The position numbers and the translations under genes are program-made. The notes below the pieces were generated by a model. The model did no database searches, was not told the origin of the DNA, and saw only the letters and a program-made list of their open reading frames with translations. Positions 9,501 to 17,464 of a stretch of DNA of 64,000 nucleotides are shown one piece after another (position 1 is the stretch's first letter; each line of letters starts with the position of its first letter). Source of the stretch: Galactobacter sp052108535 (GTDB lineage: Bacteria; Actinomycetota; Actinomycetes; Actinomycetales; Micrococcaceae); assembly GCA_052108535.1 (NCBI GenBank), contig JBQDZM010000012.1, forward strand, positions 1 through 64,000, written 5' to 3'.

Positions 9501-10176
9501 GGCCGTGGCCGCCAACAACGAGCTCGGATCGGGGTACCAGCTCGCGATGAAGGATCTGGAGATCAGAGGCGCAGGCAACCTGCTGGGTGGCGAGCAGTCT
9601 GGGCATATCGCTGGTGTTGGTTTCGATCTGTATTTGCGGCTCGTTGGCGAGGCCGTGGCCGACTTCAAGGGCGAGGAGGACACCACGCCCGCAGAGATGA
9701 AGATCGAGTTGCCCGTGAACGCACACCTGCCAGAGGACTATGTTCCGGGGGAGCGGCTGCGCCTGGAGGCCTACCGGATGCTGGCGCAGGCGGCCACGTC
9801 GGAGGCGATTGCCGAGGCCGTGGACGAGCTCAAGGACCGTTACGGCGAGCTGCCCCCGCCCGCGGAGATGCTGGTGGACATCGCACGCTTGCGCATGAGC
9901 GCCCGTTCGGCCGGCGTCACGGATATCGCGGCGCAGGGCAACTTCATCAAGTTCGCACCGGCGGACCTCCCGGAGTCCCGGAAGCTGCGGTTGCAGCGCA
10001 TGTTCAAGGGCGCCCAGGTGAAGCCAGCTCTGAACTGTGCGTTAGTGCCGTTCCCGAAGAAGACGGGCATCGGAGCCAAGCGTCTGGAGGATGGGGAGTT
10101 GTTGGCGTGGGTGCAACACGTGATCGACGTGATCTTCGCCGACGGTCAGGCGCCGGAGGTGGCTGCGGTCAAGTAG
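6562..10176 (+). CDS. mfd: Transcription-repair coupling factor Mfd
   Basis: Mfd dislodges RNA polymerase stalled at DNA lesions and recruits UvrA. The 1204-residue protein has, in order: UvrB-homology modules (about 1-380), an RNA-polymerase interaction/CarD-like domain (about 500-600, including HGDYIVHDQHGIGRF), a RecG-like helicase with Walker A GDVGFGKTE (677-685) and DEEQ (778-781), and a C-terminal TRCF domain. The ATG at 6562 follows GAAAGG. Residues GPSGIAP near 60 are encoded by a single copy of the CGTCGGGCAT repeat word. The last 36 codons and some DNA beyond the stop are duplicated at 10625-10767. Confidence 0.97.
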   Translation: MSLNGLRAALADDPDYARIRAAAKRGVSTDDEREIAAPEGLRPPLIAEMADGLAEGEHGPSGIAPLTIVVTPTGRASEDLAQGLRAYLPERAVEEFPSWETLPHERLSPRSDTVGRRLHVLRRLHTADPTLRVVTMPVRSLLQPVVHGLGELEPVTFIRGEDLEFEDAVAALADAAYTRVDLVGHRGEFAVRGGIIDVFPPTEDHPVRIDFFGDEVDTITPFAVGDQRSLTGEDAALERLVCPPCREMLLTDQVRARAAALKESMPASADMLEKIASGLAVEGMESLAPLLVERMDPVGSLFPAGSVAVIVDPERVSARAQDLIQTNHEFLEAAWSSASDGAAAPVDLSQGMPDDHGVSTGFATLGEARSDLLSAGIAWWTLTALGADDELVQEGTTTRIKAREPQAWRGDVKQMLEFVDSRMKDDWRLVLVTDGPGPAQRLAELFHEANVPCEQVATLDSAPPTGLIQITQASAGHGFALDSLKLGLLTEADVLGRTTSSVARKGKKLAARRRNAVDPLSLTHGDYIVHDQHGIGRFIELTSRKSGAGQREYLVVEYAPSKRGAPGDRLFVPTDQLDQITRYVGADAPALSKMGGSDWSQTKSRAKRAVKEIAGELIRLYSARMASKGHAFAHDTPWQHELEEAFPYVETPDQLTTIDEVKRDMQRAVPMDRLISGDVGFGKTEIAVRAAFKAIQDGKQVAVLVPTTLLASQHFDTFTERYAGFPVRVRALSRFQSAAESKDTIEGLKTGAVDMVIGTHRLLSDKVQFKDLGLVIIDEEQRFGVEHKEALKKMRTNVDVLAMSATPIPRTLEMSMTGIRETSTLATPPEERHPVLTYVGPYTDKQVTAAIRRELMREGQVFYVHNRVSSIEKVASQLAELVPEARIAVAHGKMGEARLEKIMQDFWERRFDVLVSTTIIETGLDIANANTLIVDRADMYGLSQLHQLRGRVGRGRERAYAYFLWNAEKPLGEVALERLKAVAANNELGSGYQLAMKDLEIRGAGNLLGGEQSGHIAGVGFDLYLRLVGEAVADFKGEEDTTPAEMKIELPVNAHLPEDYVPGERLRLEAYRMLAQAATSEAIAEAVDELKDRYGELPPPAEMLVDIARLRMSARSAGVTDIAAQGNFIKFAPADLPESRKLRLQRMFKGAQVKPALNCALVPFPKKTGIGAKRLEDGELLAWVQHVIDVIFADGQAPEVAAVK

Positions 10177-10218
10177 GGTCGTGCCCAGCGGCCGGTGGCG
10201 ACTGCCAGCGGAAACACC

Positions 10219-10244
10219 GACGCCCAGCATGAGTGCTGGGCGTC
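10219..10244 (+). terminator. mfd terminator hairpin
   Basis: A perfect 11-base stem, GACGCCCAGCA with its complement, and a TGAG loop lie 42 bases after the mfd stop. There is no T tract, as is common in high-GC actinobacteria. Confidence 0.7.
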
Positions 10245-10332
10245 CGGCACCGGTCATTTGGGTTGATCGTTACTGGGGGCGAGTTCATCGAGACTGTCTT
10301 GCCGCCGTGAAATGTCGGACGGACGGGATGGT

Positions 10333-10359
10333 GGCGTCAACGGCGTCAACGGCTTCAAC
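10333..10359. repeat. 9-bp tandem repeat, three units
   Basis: There are three tandem copies of GGCGTCAAC, the third with one change (GGCTTCAAC), in noncoding DNA between the mfd terminator and the first nested-palindrome element. Confidence 0.75.
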
Positions 10360-10403
10360 GGCTCGCACTTGCAAGGCTCCGGGGCTGCTGGCACTCTCCC
10401 TGA

Positions 10404-10501
10404 CCTCCGTTAGACATTCAAGCGGTGTTCTGGACATGTTTTTGTCCAACGGCGGTTGGACAGAAACATGTCCAACGGAGCGCTCGAATGTCTAACGGCG
10501 G
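10404..10501. repeat. Nested-palindrome element, copy 1
   Basis: The outer inverted arms are CCTCCGTTAGACATTCAAGCG (21 bases, 10404-10424; first 20 shown by the family) and CGCTCGAATGTCTAACGG on the right. Inside, a TGTCCAACGGCGGTTGGACA near-palindrome and further GGACA/TGTCC pairs can fold into a cruciform. Identity to copy 2 (11816-11910) is near complete and runs on past the right arm to about 10580. No transposase is present. Confidence 0.8.
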
Positions 10502-10624
10502 TTGGTGATGGAGCTGGCAAGGTGCTCACGTAACTTACGCAGCTCAGGTGAACCGGACGTCGTTGCCGGACACGGTCTGGCGCAGAATGGCGGGTTCTCT
10601 GGCTTCTTTCATGGTGGTCCTGAA

Positions 10625-10767
10625 TGGAGCCAAGCGTCTGGAGGACGGGGAACCGTTGGCGTGGGCGCAGCACGTGATCGACGTGATCTTCGCGGACGGT
10701 CAGGCGCCGGAGGTGGCTGCGGTCAAGTAGGGCTGTGCTCGACGGCTGGTGGCGGCTCGCGCCGCCT
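10625..10767 (+). pseudogene. Duplicated, diverged 3' end of mfd
   Basis: This segment repeats the last 36 codons of mfd, from GAKRLEDGE to EVAAVK and the TAG, and about 35 bases beyond. Differences are scattered and mostly at third positions, for example GAG TTG to GAA CCG and CAA to CAG. It therefore looks like an orthologous mfd end that diverged elsewhere, not a fresh tandem copy. It is not a functional gene: the frame opens at 10548 with unrelated residues and codes for only about 60. It marks one edge of the RhuM-Fic insertion. Confidence 0.85.
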
Positions 10768-10769
10768 GG

Positions 10770-11720
10770 TCACCCTGGCTCGTCGGTCAGCATCCGCACC
10801 AGCAGGGCCACCATCAGGTCCTTCTCCTTTGGGTCGCTCATGGCCACCATGAGAGTTAGAGCTGCGAGGGTGTTGTTGGCGATACGGGCGCGGCCCTGAG
10901 CGTCCCACAATAGGTCGTTGCGTGCCAGAAATGTCACGAAGAGCGCTGCGGCACTGCGTTTGTTCCCGTCTGCAAGAGGACGGTCCTTCACTACGAGGTA
11001 CAGCAGGTTCGCAGCTTTCTCCTCAACGGTTGGGTAGAGGTCCTGACCTCCGAAGCCCTGGTAGATCGTCGCGACGATGCTAGCAAGCGATTCGCCACGC
11101 TCCCTGCCGAGCAATCCGTCTGCCGGGAACTCGGTTGCGACCTGTCGGATGACCTGGCGGGCTTCATTGAGCGTGAGCGTCCAGCCGGGCACCACCTGGG
11201 GTCGAGCATCGAGCGTGCCCTCGTCGTAGTCACGTAGCAACGTCAAACCGGGGAGATAACCGGAGAGTACATGGGCAACGCCGGCGACGAGTTCGTCCTC
11301 GGAGCGGCCGAGTACTTGGACAATCTGGCCGATCTGTTCAAGCCGCTGTTCGTTGAGCGTATAACCCTGCACGAGGTACTCGCGCAGACGACGGGTCGCC
11401 CAGATGCGGAACTGCGTCGCTATCTTGCTCTTCACCCGGTAGCCGACCGAGATGATGGCGTCGAGATTGTAGGTCAGCACCTTGCGTCTGACCGACCGGC
11501 CGCCCTCGGCTCGAACTTGTAAGGATTCCTTACAAGTTGCCCTCTCCTCGAGTTCACCTCCAAGGTAAACATGGCGCAAGTGCATTGTGATGTTCTCTCG
11601 CGTTGTGCTGAAAAGGTCCGCGATCTGCTGTTGGTTCAACCACACGGTCTCGTCGTCCATACGTACTTCCAACGACACCTTGCCGTCAGCCGACTGGAAG
11701 ATCTCGATTACGTTGTCCAT
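10770..11720 (-). CDS. RhuM family protein with C-terminal Fic/Doc domain
   Basis: The N-terminal half (about 1-165) is the RhuM domain, with SLEVRMDDETVWLNQQQIAD, TTRENITMHLRHVY, and LDAIISVGYRVKS. The C-terminal half is a Fic/Doc-like domain. Its signature reads DRPLADGNKR (246-255), so the usual HxFxDGN histidine is Arg247 and the phenylalanine is Leu249, while DGNKR is kept. Loss of the His predicts no normal AMP or phosphate transfer. The start is ATG 11720, where RhuM similarity begins. The gene sits alone between two direct nested-palindrome copies next to a duplicated mfd end, which suggests transfer. RhuM proteins are common on islands; the role here is unknown. Confidence 0.85.
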   Translation of the reverse strand: MDNVIEIFQSADGKVSLEVRMDDETVWLNQQQIADLFSTTRENITMHLRHVYLGGELEERATCKESLQVRAEGGRSVRRKVLTYNLDAIISVGYRVKSKIATQFRIWATRRLREYLVQGYTLNEQRLEQIGQIVQVLGRSEDELVAGVAHVLSGYLPGLTLLRDYDEGTLDARPQVVPGWTLTLNEARQVIRQVATEFPADGLLGRERGESLASIVATIYQGFGGQDLYPTVEEKAANLLYLVVKDRPLADGNKRSAAALFVTFLARNDLLWDAQGRARIANNTLAALTLMVAMSDPKEKDLMVALLVRMLTDEPG

Positions 11721-11815
11721 GGGGCGAGCGTAGGTGATGCCCCTGACCAATTGGTCCCGACCTACGCATTCAGTCCCGCGGCGGGGAGGTCTGGAGCCAG
11801 CACTCTCGCTGACGG

Positions 11816-11910
11816 CCGTTAGACATTCAAGCGGTGTTCTGGACATGCTTTTGTCCAACGGCGGTTGGACAGAAACGTGTCCAACGGAGCGCTCGAATGT
11901 CTAACGGCGG
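11816..11910. repeat. Nested-palindrome element, copy 2
   Basis: This is in the same orientation as copy 1, with outer arms CCGTTAGACATTCAAGCG and CGCTCGAATGTCTAACGG and the inner TGTCCAACGGCGGTTGGACA. Similarity to copy 1 extends rightwards to about 11996, including GAGCTGGCAAG and GGACACCGTTGCCGG-like stretches. The two copies bracket the duplicated mfd end and the RhuM-Fic gene. The rest of the 11721-12119 spacer shows nothing else I can name. Confidence 0.8.
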
Positions 11911-12119
11911 TTGGTGGGGGAGCTGGCAAGCAGCTCACGCAATTCACGCAACTCAACGAGCTCACGCAGCACGGGCGAACAGGACACCGTTGCCGGCCCG
12001 GATCACCGGGGAAGTGCCAGCACACTATGGGACTCATTTTTGCGTCTGCCGCATCAGAGCAGCGGTAGTCACCTGGACACTGGCGCGATGGTGTCTGGAC
12101 CTCGGGACTATATACGAAA

Positions 12120-12156
12120 GCGGCCGCCCTCCCCATCACGGGGAGAGCGGCCGCCT
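12120..12156 (-). terminator. Terminator of the small membrane protein gene
   Basis: GCGGCCGC arms extended by CTCCCC/GGGGAG give a 16-base stem with one mismatch and an ATCA loop. It lies 20 bases past the stop of the minus-strand gene ending at 12177. Confidence 0.75.
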
Positions 12157-12176
12157 CTAACGAGTTGCTCAGCAGC

Positions 12177-12491
12177 TCAGTGCTTGGAGCCCTTCAGCGC
12201 GGATGCGTATTCGGCATCCACCAGGTCCTGTGCGTGTGCCTCGTTGGCCACGGCGTCAGGGTGGTGGGAGGTGCGCTTGCACAGGGCCATGGAGCCGCCA
12301 TACACGATCACACCAGCACCGATCACGGCGAGCATGGGCCACCAGGCCACCCAAGCGCCACCGAAGTCGGTGTAGCTCGTGGCGTAGAAGCCGGCCACCA
12401 GCACGGCGAAGAAGATCACGAACGTGATGATGTTGGAGACGAGGTGCCCCTCGCCGGAGTGGTTGCGATTCTTGCCGTCACCTGAGTACAC
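12177..12491 (-). CDS. Small membrane protein of unknown function
   Basis: This 104-residue protein has two predicted membrane segments (about 18-40, NIITFVIFFAVLVAGFY, and 47-68, WVAWWPMLAVIGAGVIVYGG) and a hydrophilic C-terminus rich in Ala, Asp and His. The start is GTG at 12491, chosen because AGGAGAAATACC lies directly upstream. I do not recognise a named family. It is transcribed towards the RhuM patch and has its own terminator. Confidence 0.75.
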   Translation of the reverse strand: MYSGDGKNRNHSGEGHLVSNIITFVIFFAVLVAGFYATSYTDFGGAWVAWWPMLAVIGAGVIVYGGSMALCKRTSHHPDAVANEAHAQDLVDAEYASALKGSKH

Positions 12492-12572
12492 GGTATTTCT
12501 CCTCTAAAGCTGTCTTCCCCGAGGCAACCGGCCGATGTGGCAGGTGCGTCCCAGGTCAAGTGATGATGGGTG

Positions 12573-13274
12573 TCAGTAGGACGCGCTCGAAGTTCCACCC
12601 TCAACAATAGCAATCCCTGAGCTCGCCCCGATACGCGTGGCGCCCGCCGCGACCATCGCGAGAGCATCCTCACGGCTGCGCACACCACCGGAGGCCTTCA
12701 CCCCCAGGTCCGGACCGACGGTGGCGCGCATCAAGGCCACGTCGTCCACGTTGGCGCCGGGGCCGTTGAAACCGGTAGACGTCTTCACGAAGTCCGCCCC
12801 GGCCTCCACGGAGGCCTCGCAGGCCAACACCTTGGCGTCGTGGTCAAGCAGGCAGGTTTCGATAATCACCTTCAGCAGCTTGTCCTTGGCATGAGCCACC
12901 TCGGCCACGGCACGGATGTCCCGCACCAGCGCCTCGCGATCACCGGCACGAGCCGCAGCGATGTCGATGACCATGTCCAACTCATCGGCACCGTCATCGG
13001 CGGCCTTGGTGGCCTCGAAGACCTTCGTTGCGGTGGTGCCTGCACCCAGCGGGAAGCCGATCACCGTGCACGTCTTGGACGCGGAATCCTTCAGCGTCTC
13101 GGCCGCGGTGGTGACCCACACGGGGTTCACGCACACGGACGCAAAACCATAGCGATCAGCCTCGGCGCAGAGGTTCAGGATCTGCTCGCGCGACGCCTCG
13201 GGCTTGAGCAGGGTGTGGTCGATGTAGCCGGCCAGGTCGGCGGGCGAGGCGGGCGAAGCGGGGGAGGACGTCAC
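12573..13274 (-). CDS. deoC: Deoxyribose-phosphate aldolase
   Basis: DeoC splits 2-deoxyribose 5-phosphate into glyceraldehyde 3-phosphate and acetaldehyde in deoxynucleoside breakdown. The 233-residue protein has the class I aldolase residues: Schiff-base Lys164 in DFVKTSTGF, Asp100 in ELDMVID, and Lys193 in GVKASGG. The start is GTG 13274, behind AAGGAA. It lies at the 3' end of a likely operon that runs purine nucleoside phosphorylase, phosphosugar mutase, deoC. Together these turn nucleosides into bases and central-metabolism carbon. Confidence 0.96.
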   Translation of the reverse strand: MTSSPASPASPADLAGYIDHTLLKPEASREQILNLCAEADRYGFASVCVNPVWVTTAAETLKDSASKTCTVIGFPLGAGTTATKVFEATKAADDGADELDMVIDIAAARAGDREALVRDIRAVAEVAHAKDKLLKVIIETCLLDHDAKVLACEASVEAGADFVKTSTGFNGPGANVDDVALMRATVGPDLGVKASGGVRSREDALAMVAAGATRIGASSGIAIVEGGTSSASY

Positions 13275-13314
13275 AATTAGTTCCTTAGGCGCTCAAAGGT
13301 GGATAGAAAAACGC

Positions 13315-15051
13315 TCAGAGGCCCATCGCGGTGGCGAGGTCCGCCTTGATGGCGGCGATCTTCGCGGCAGCGGCGGTTCGGGCTCGCCCCAGATCGGCGG
13401 CGCCAGCCACGGGTTCGATCACCTCGAGGTAGGACTTCAGCTTCGGTTCGGTGCCAGACGGCCGCACGATCACGCGGGTGTTGTCCGCCAACATGATCCG
13501 CAGGCCGGGTGTGGGCGGCAACCCATCAACACCGTGGCCCATGTCCTCAGCGGCCACCACGGACGAGCCACCCAAGGCAGAGGGTGTTGAGGACAGCAAC
13601 CGACCCAACAGCACGTCGCGCTCAGACAACTCCGAGACCCGGATGGACACCTGTTCGGTCAGGTACACGCCGTCCCGCACCGCTGCGGCATCCAGCGCCT
13701 CCTGAACCGAGGATCCCCGGTCCTTCAGACCCTGGGCCAGCTCGGCCAGCACCAGCGTCGCGGAGATCCCGTCCTTGTCATGCGTCAGCTCCGGCGCCAC
13801 GCAATAACCCAGCGCCTCCTCGTAACCGAACACGAGGCCGGGAACGCGGGCGATCCACTTGAAGCCGGTGAGTGTGGCGTGGTGCTCCACGCCGCGCGCG
13901 GCGCACAGCGCCGACAACTGGCGGGAGGAAACAATGGAATTGGCGAGGACCGGGTTCGTCACGCCGTCGGCCACCGCACGATCCAGCACATGCTCACCCA
14001 AGAGGACACCCACCTCGTCGCCCCTGAGCTGCCGCCACCCGTCCGGCGTGGGAATCGCGGCGGAGCAGCGGTCGGCGTCGGGATCGTTGGCGACCACCAA
14101 ATCCGCATCGACGCGCTCGGCCAGCGCGACCGCCAGATCGATGGCGCCCTTCTCCTCAGGGTTGGGGAATTCCACCGTGGGGAAGTCCGGATCGGGCTGC
14201 TCCTGCTCCTGAACCACATGCACATCCGCGTACCCGGCCTGAGCCAGCACCGCCGCCAGCGTGTGCCCACCCACGCCATGCATGGCCGTGGTCACCAATC
14301 GCAGGTCGCGCGCAGGCGCGCTCGCATCCGGCCTCGGAGAAAGCCCGACGACGTCACTCACGTACCGCTGTTCGACGTCGCCTTCCGCGCCCGCCGCTGG
14401 CAGGACGGTCCAACCGTCCTGCGCCAGGGCGATCTCCTCGAACGGCTCGTCCCACCGGATAGCCTGGGCGATTTCCGTGTCCACTGGAGGCACGATCTGT
14501 GCGCCGCGGCCGTCGCCCGGCTCGATGTGCCCACCGACATACACCTTGTACCCGTTGTCCCATTTGGGATTGTGGGAGGCCGTGACCATGACTCCGGCGT
14601 CGGCGTCCAGGGCGCGCACGGCCCACGACAGCACCGGGGTGGGCAGAGCCTCCGGCATCAGCAGGGTCTCGAAACCGGCGGCCGTGAAGACGCGCGCGGA
14701 GTCCACGGCGAAGTCGTGGCTGCGGTAGCGGGCGTCGTGCCCAATCACCACGCGCGGGGTCCACTCACCTGCCGATTTGGTCGCGAGGAAGCGGGCGATA
14801 CCCGCCGCCGCCCTGCGGACCACAGCGATGTTCATGCGGGACTCGCCGGCCTCGATGCGGGCGCGCAGCCCGGCGGTGCCGAAGGTCAGCGGGCCATCGA
14901 AGCGGGAGGCCAGATCCGCCAGCGCACCGTCCTCACCGCGTTCCACCTGCGCCAAGAGATCCCGCAGTTCGGCCTGAGTGGCCGGATCCGGGTCTGCCGC
15001 GGCCCAGGCATTAGCTCGGGTGATCAAAGCGGCTGCGTCCTGCTGACTCAT
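13315..15051 (-). CDS. Phospho-sugar mutase (phosphopentomutase/phosphomannomutase type)
   Basis: This 578-residue alpha-D-phosphohexomutase family enzyme has the phosphoserine loop MVTASHNPKWDNGYK (Ser159), the metal loop ANDPDADRCS (about residue 325), a sugar-specificity GYEEALGY loop, and the C-terminal phosphate loop RPSGTEPKLK. Between purine nucleoside phosphorylase and deoC, the likely in vivo reaction is (deoxy)ribose 1-phosphate to 5-phosphate. This is the role of the PgcA/PMM2-like mutases that replace DeoB. The start is ATG 15051. Substrate choice is inferred from context only. Confidence 0.93.
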   Translation of the reverse strand: MSQQDAAALITRANAWAAADPDPATQAELRDLLAQVERGEDGALADLASRFDGPLTFGTAGLRARIEAGESRMNIAVVRRAAAGIARFLATKSAGEWTPRVVIGHDARYRSHDFAVDSARVFTAAGFETLLMPEALPTPVLSWAVRALDADAGVMVTASHNPKWDNGYKVYVGGHIEPGDGRGAQIVPPVDTEIAQAIRWDEPFEEIALAQDGWTVLPAAGAEGDVEQRYVSDVVGLSPRPDASAPARDLRLVTTAMHGVGGHTLAAVLAQAGYADVHVVQEQEQPDPDFPTVEFPNPEEKGAIDLAVALAERVDADLVVANDPDADRCSAAIPTPDGWRQLRGDEVGVLLGEHVLDRAVADGVTNPVLANSIVSSRQLSALCAARGVEHHATLTGFKWIARVPGLVFGYEEALGYCVAPELTHDKDGISATLVLAELAQGLKDRGSSVQEALDAAAVRDGVYLTEQVSIRVSELSERDVLLGRLLSSTPSALGGSSVVAAEDMGHGVDGLPPTPGLRIMLADNTRVIVRPSGTEPKLKSYLEVIEPVAGAADLGRARTAAAAKIAAIKADLATAMGL

Positions 15052-15146
15052 GTGGGGTCCTCCCTGAATTCCTGAATTGAGGAGACGATGGGGGTACGTG
15101 CGGTTGGGCGCCGTGCTCAGCGAACAAGTTCAGCGCCGCGCAGACA

Positions 15147-15974
15147 TCAGAGTTTGGCGACGATCTCGGCCAACAACCGAGAGATGCGCGGGCCGGCCTG
15201 CTGGCCGGCCTCGATCACCTCGGCGTGGCTCAGCGGCACGGGGGAGATGCCTGCGGCCAGGTTGGTGACCAGCGAGATGCCCAGCACTTCGAGGCCCGCG
15301 TGACGGGCGGCGATGGCCTCCAATGCGGTGGACATGCCCACCAGGTCCGCGCCCAGAGTCTTGGCCATCTGTACTTCGGCCGGGGTCTCGTAGTGGGGAC
15401 CGGGGAACTGGGCGTACACGCCGTCGGGCAGCGAAGCGTCGACGGAGCGCGCGATGTCGCGAAGCCGCGACGAGTAGAGGTCCGTGAGATCCACGAACGT
15501 GGCGCCCTCCAAGGAGGAGGCGCCGGTCAGGTTCAGGTGGTCGCTGATGAGGACGGGAGATCCTGGGCCGTACTCCTCACGCAGGCCACCACATCCGTTG
15601 GTCAGCACCACGGTCTCGCAGCCTGCAGCGGCGGCCGTGCGGACGCCGTGGGCTACGGCGCGCACGCCTCGCCCCTCGTAGTAATGGGTGCGGGCGGCGA
15701 TGACGAGCGCGCGCTTACCCTCATGCGTCAGGATGGAGCGGATGGTGCCGGGGTGGCCCACCACGGCCGGGGCGTGGAAGCCCGGCAGCTGATCGGCGGG
15801 AAGGGTGTGGGTCGTCTCACCGATCAACTCGGCGGCCTCACCCCACCCGGAACCGAGCACCAGGGCGATGTCGTGTTTCTGCACGCCCGTGGCGCTAGCA
15901 ATGGCTGCGGCGGACGCCTCGGCGTCGGCGAAGGGCTGGGGCATCTGGGCGGCTGCTGCGGCAAACTGACTCAC
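15147..15974 (-). CDS. punA: Purine-nucleoside phosphorylase
   Basis: This 275-residue trimeric-type PNP cleaves purine (deoxy)nucleosides with phosphate to the free base and (deoxy)ribose 1-phosphate. Family features are LVLGSGWG (phosphate-binding Ser), the AARTHYYEG histidine block, TNGCGGL, QFPGPHYETPAE, and VGMSTALEAIAARH with the Met of the ribose site. The start is GTG 15974, 62 bases from the divergent lpdA. It leads the deo-type salvage set. The symbol punA is used because this is the low-molecular-weight group. Confidence 0.94.
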   Translation of the reverse strand: MSQFAAAAAQMPQPFADAEASAAAIASATGVQKHDIALVLGSGWGEAAELIGETTHTLPADQLPGFHAPAVVGHPGTIRSILTHEGKRALVIAARTHYYEGRGVRAVAHGVRTAAAAGCETVVLTNGCGGLREEYGPGSPVLISDHLNLTGASSLEGATFVDLTDLYSSRLRDIARSVDASLPDGVYAQFPGPHYETPAEVQMAKTLGADLVGMSTALEAIAARHAGLEVLGISLVTNLAAGISPVPLSHAEVIEAGQQAGPRISRLLAEIVAKL

Positions 15975-16036
15975 GGGTATGAGTTTAACGCCGCGGTGAC
16001 ACGAGTACCCATGTGGATACGGAACAATGGGGGAGC

Positions 16037-17443
16037 GTGAGTACCTCAGTGGATTTTTCTGCCCCCCGTCTCGTGATCCTGGGCGGCGGCCCGGGCGGCT
16101 ATGAGGCCGCCATCGTCGCGGCCCACCTGGGCGCCAAGGTGACCCTCGTCGAAGAGCACGGGGTGGGCGGCTCCGCCGTGCTCACCGACGTGGTCCCCTC
16201 CAAGTCCCTGATCGGCTCAGCCGACTCGGTCCGCCGCGTGCTCGCATCCGGCGAACTCGGTGTGCGCCTGGTCAACGCCGACGCCGGAGAAGCCCGCGTG
16301 GACTTGGGCTACATCAACCAGCGCCTCATGGACCTGGCCCACACCCAATCAGACGACACCCGCGCCTCCGTGGAACGCGCAGGCGTGAAGGTCCTGATCG
16401 GGCGCGGTCGCCTGCTCAGCCCCAACCGCGTCGAGGTCACCACCACCAACGGAGTCACCGAACTCCCCGCCGATGCCGTCCTGCTGGCCGTCGGCGCCCA
16501 CCCCCGCACGCTGCCCACCGCCGTGCCGGACGGCGAACGCATCTTCACGTGGAAACAGCTCTACTCCATGACCGAACTGCCGGAACGGCTGATCGTCATC
16601 GGCTCCGGCGTCACCGGCGCCGAGTTCGCCTCCGCCTACAACCTGCTGGGCTCCAACGTCACCCTGGTGTCCTCCCGCGACCGCGTGCTCCCCGGAGAGG
16701 ACAAGGACGCAGCCGAACTGCTGGAGGGCGTGTTCCAGACCAACGGCGTGGAAGTAGTCTCCCGGGCCCGCGCCCAGGCGGTATCGAATACGGGCGACGG
16801 CGTGGTGGTCACCTTGGCAGACGGACGCACCATCGAAGGCAGCCACTGCCTTGTGGCCGTGGGCGCCATCCCCAACACTGCAGACATGGGGCTGGAAGCG
16901 GCCGGCGTCCGCCTGGCGGAGTCGGGACATATCATCACCGATGGCGTCTCCCGCACCACCGCCCCCAACATCTACGCAGCGGGCGACTGCACCGGCGTCT
17001 TCGCACTGGCCTCCGTCGCCGCGATGCAGGGCCGTATCGCGATCGCCCACCTGATGGGAGACACGGTGACACCGCTGAAGTTGCACGAGGTCTCCTCCAA
17101 CATCTTCACCTCCCCGGAGATCGCCACCGTCGGCATCACCGAGGCCGCCGTCGAGGACGGTCGCTACCAGGCCGACATTCTCAAGCTGCCTTTGCCTTCC
17201 AACCCGCGCGCCAAGATGATGAACGTGCAGGCCGGCTTCGTGAAGATCTTGGCCCGCAAGGGTTCCGGCACCGTGATCGGGGGAGTGGTCGTGGCTCCGC
17301 GTTCCTCCGAACTGATCTACCCACTGGCCTTGGCGGTACACAAACGCCTGCACGTGGACGACCTCGCGGACACCTTCACCGTGTACCCGTCCCTGTCCGG
17401 ATCCGTGTCCGAGGCAGCGCGTCGCCTGCACCAGCACGCCTGA
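16037..17443 (+). CDS. lpdA: NAD(P)H-quinone dehydrogenase, LpdA type
   Basis: This 468-residue flavoprotein is in the disulfide-reductase superfamily, with FAD-binding GGGPGG (16-21), a second Rossmann motif GSGVTGAEF, and a C-terminal dimerisation domain. The usual redox cysteine pair is absent: the site reads GGSAVLTDVVPSK (44-56) in place of GGTCxxxxCxPSK. This matches the LpdA group of mycobacteria, which reduces quinones rather than lipoamide. The start is GTG 16037 behind GGGGGAG; a GTG at 16013 would add eight residues with no ribosome site. It precedes the phosphoribosyltransferase gene by 21 bases and may be co-transcribed. Confidence 0.9.
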   Translation: MSTSVDFSAPRLVILGGGPGGYEAAIVAAHLGAKVTLVEEHGVGGSAVLTDVVPSKSLIGSADSVRRVLASGELGVRLVNADAGEARVDLGYINQRLMDLAHTQSDDTRASVERAGVKVLIGRGRLLSPNRVEVTTTNGVTELPADAVLLAVGAHPRTLPTAVPDGERIFTWKQLYSMTELPERLIVIGSGVTGAEFASAYNLLGSNVTLVSSRDRVLPGEDKDAAELLEGVFQTNGVEVVSRARAQAVSNTGDGVVVTLADGRTIEGSHCLVAVGAIPNTADMGLEAAGVRLAESGHIITDGVSRTTAPNIYAAGDCTGVFALASVAAMQGRIAIAHLMGDTVTPLKLHEVSSNIFTSPEIATVGITEAAVEDGRYQADILKLPLPSNPRAKMMNVQAGFVKILARKGSGTVIGGVVVAPRSSELIYPLALAVHKRLHVDDLADTFTVYPSLSGSVSEAARRLHQHA

Positions 17444-17464
17444 GCCCTGGTTAGGATTCTCCCC

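Noticed and set aside
10177..12000. Prophage or integrative element around the RhuM-Fic gene
   Set aside because: There is no integrase, tRNA target or phage gene. The patch is better explained by repeats and homologous recombination.
16037..17443. Dihydrolipoyl dehydrogenase
   Set aside because: The redox-active cysteine pair is absent, which fits the LpdA-type quinone reductases instead.
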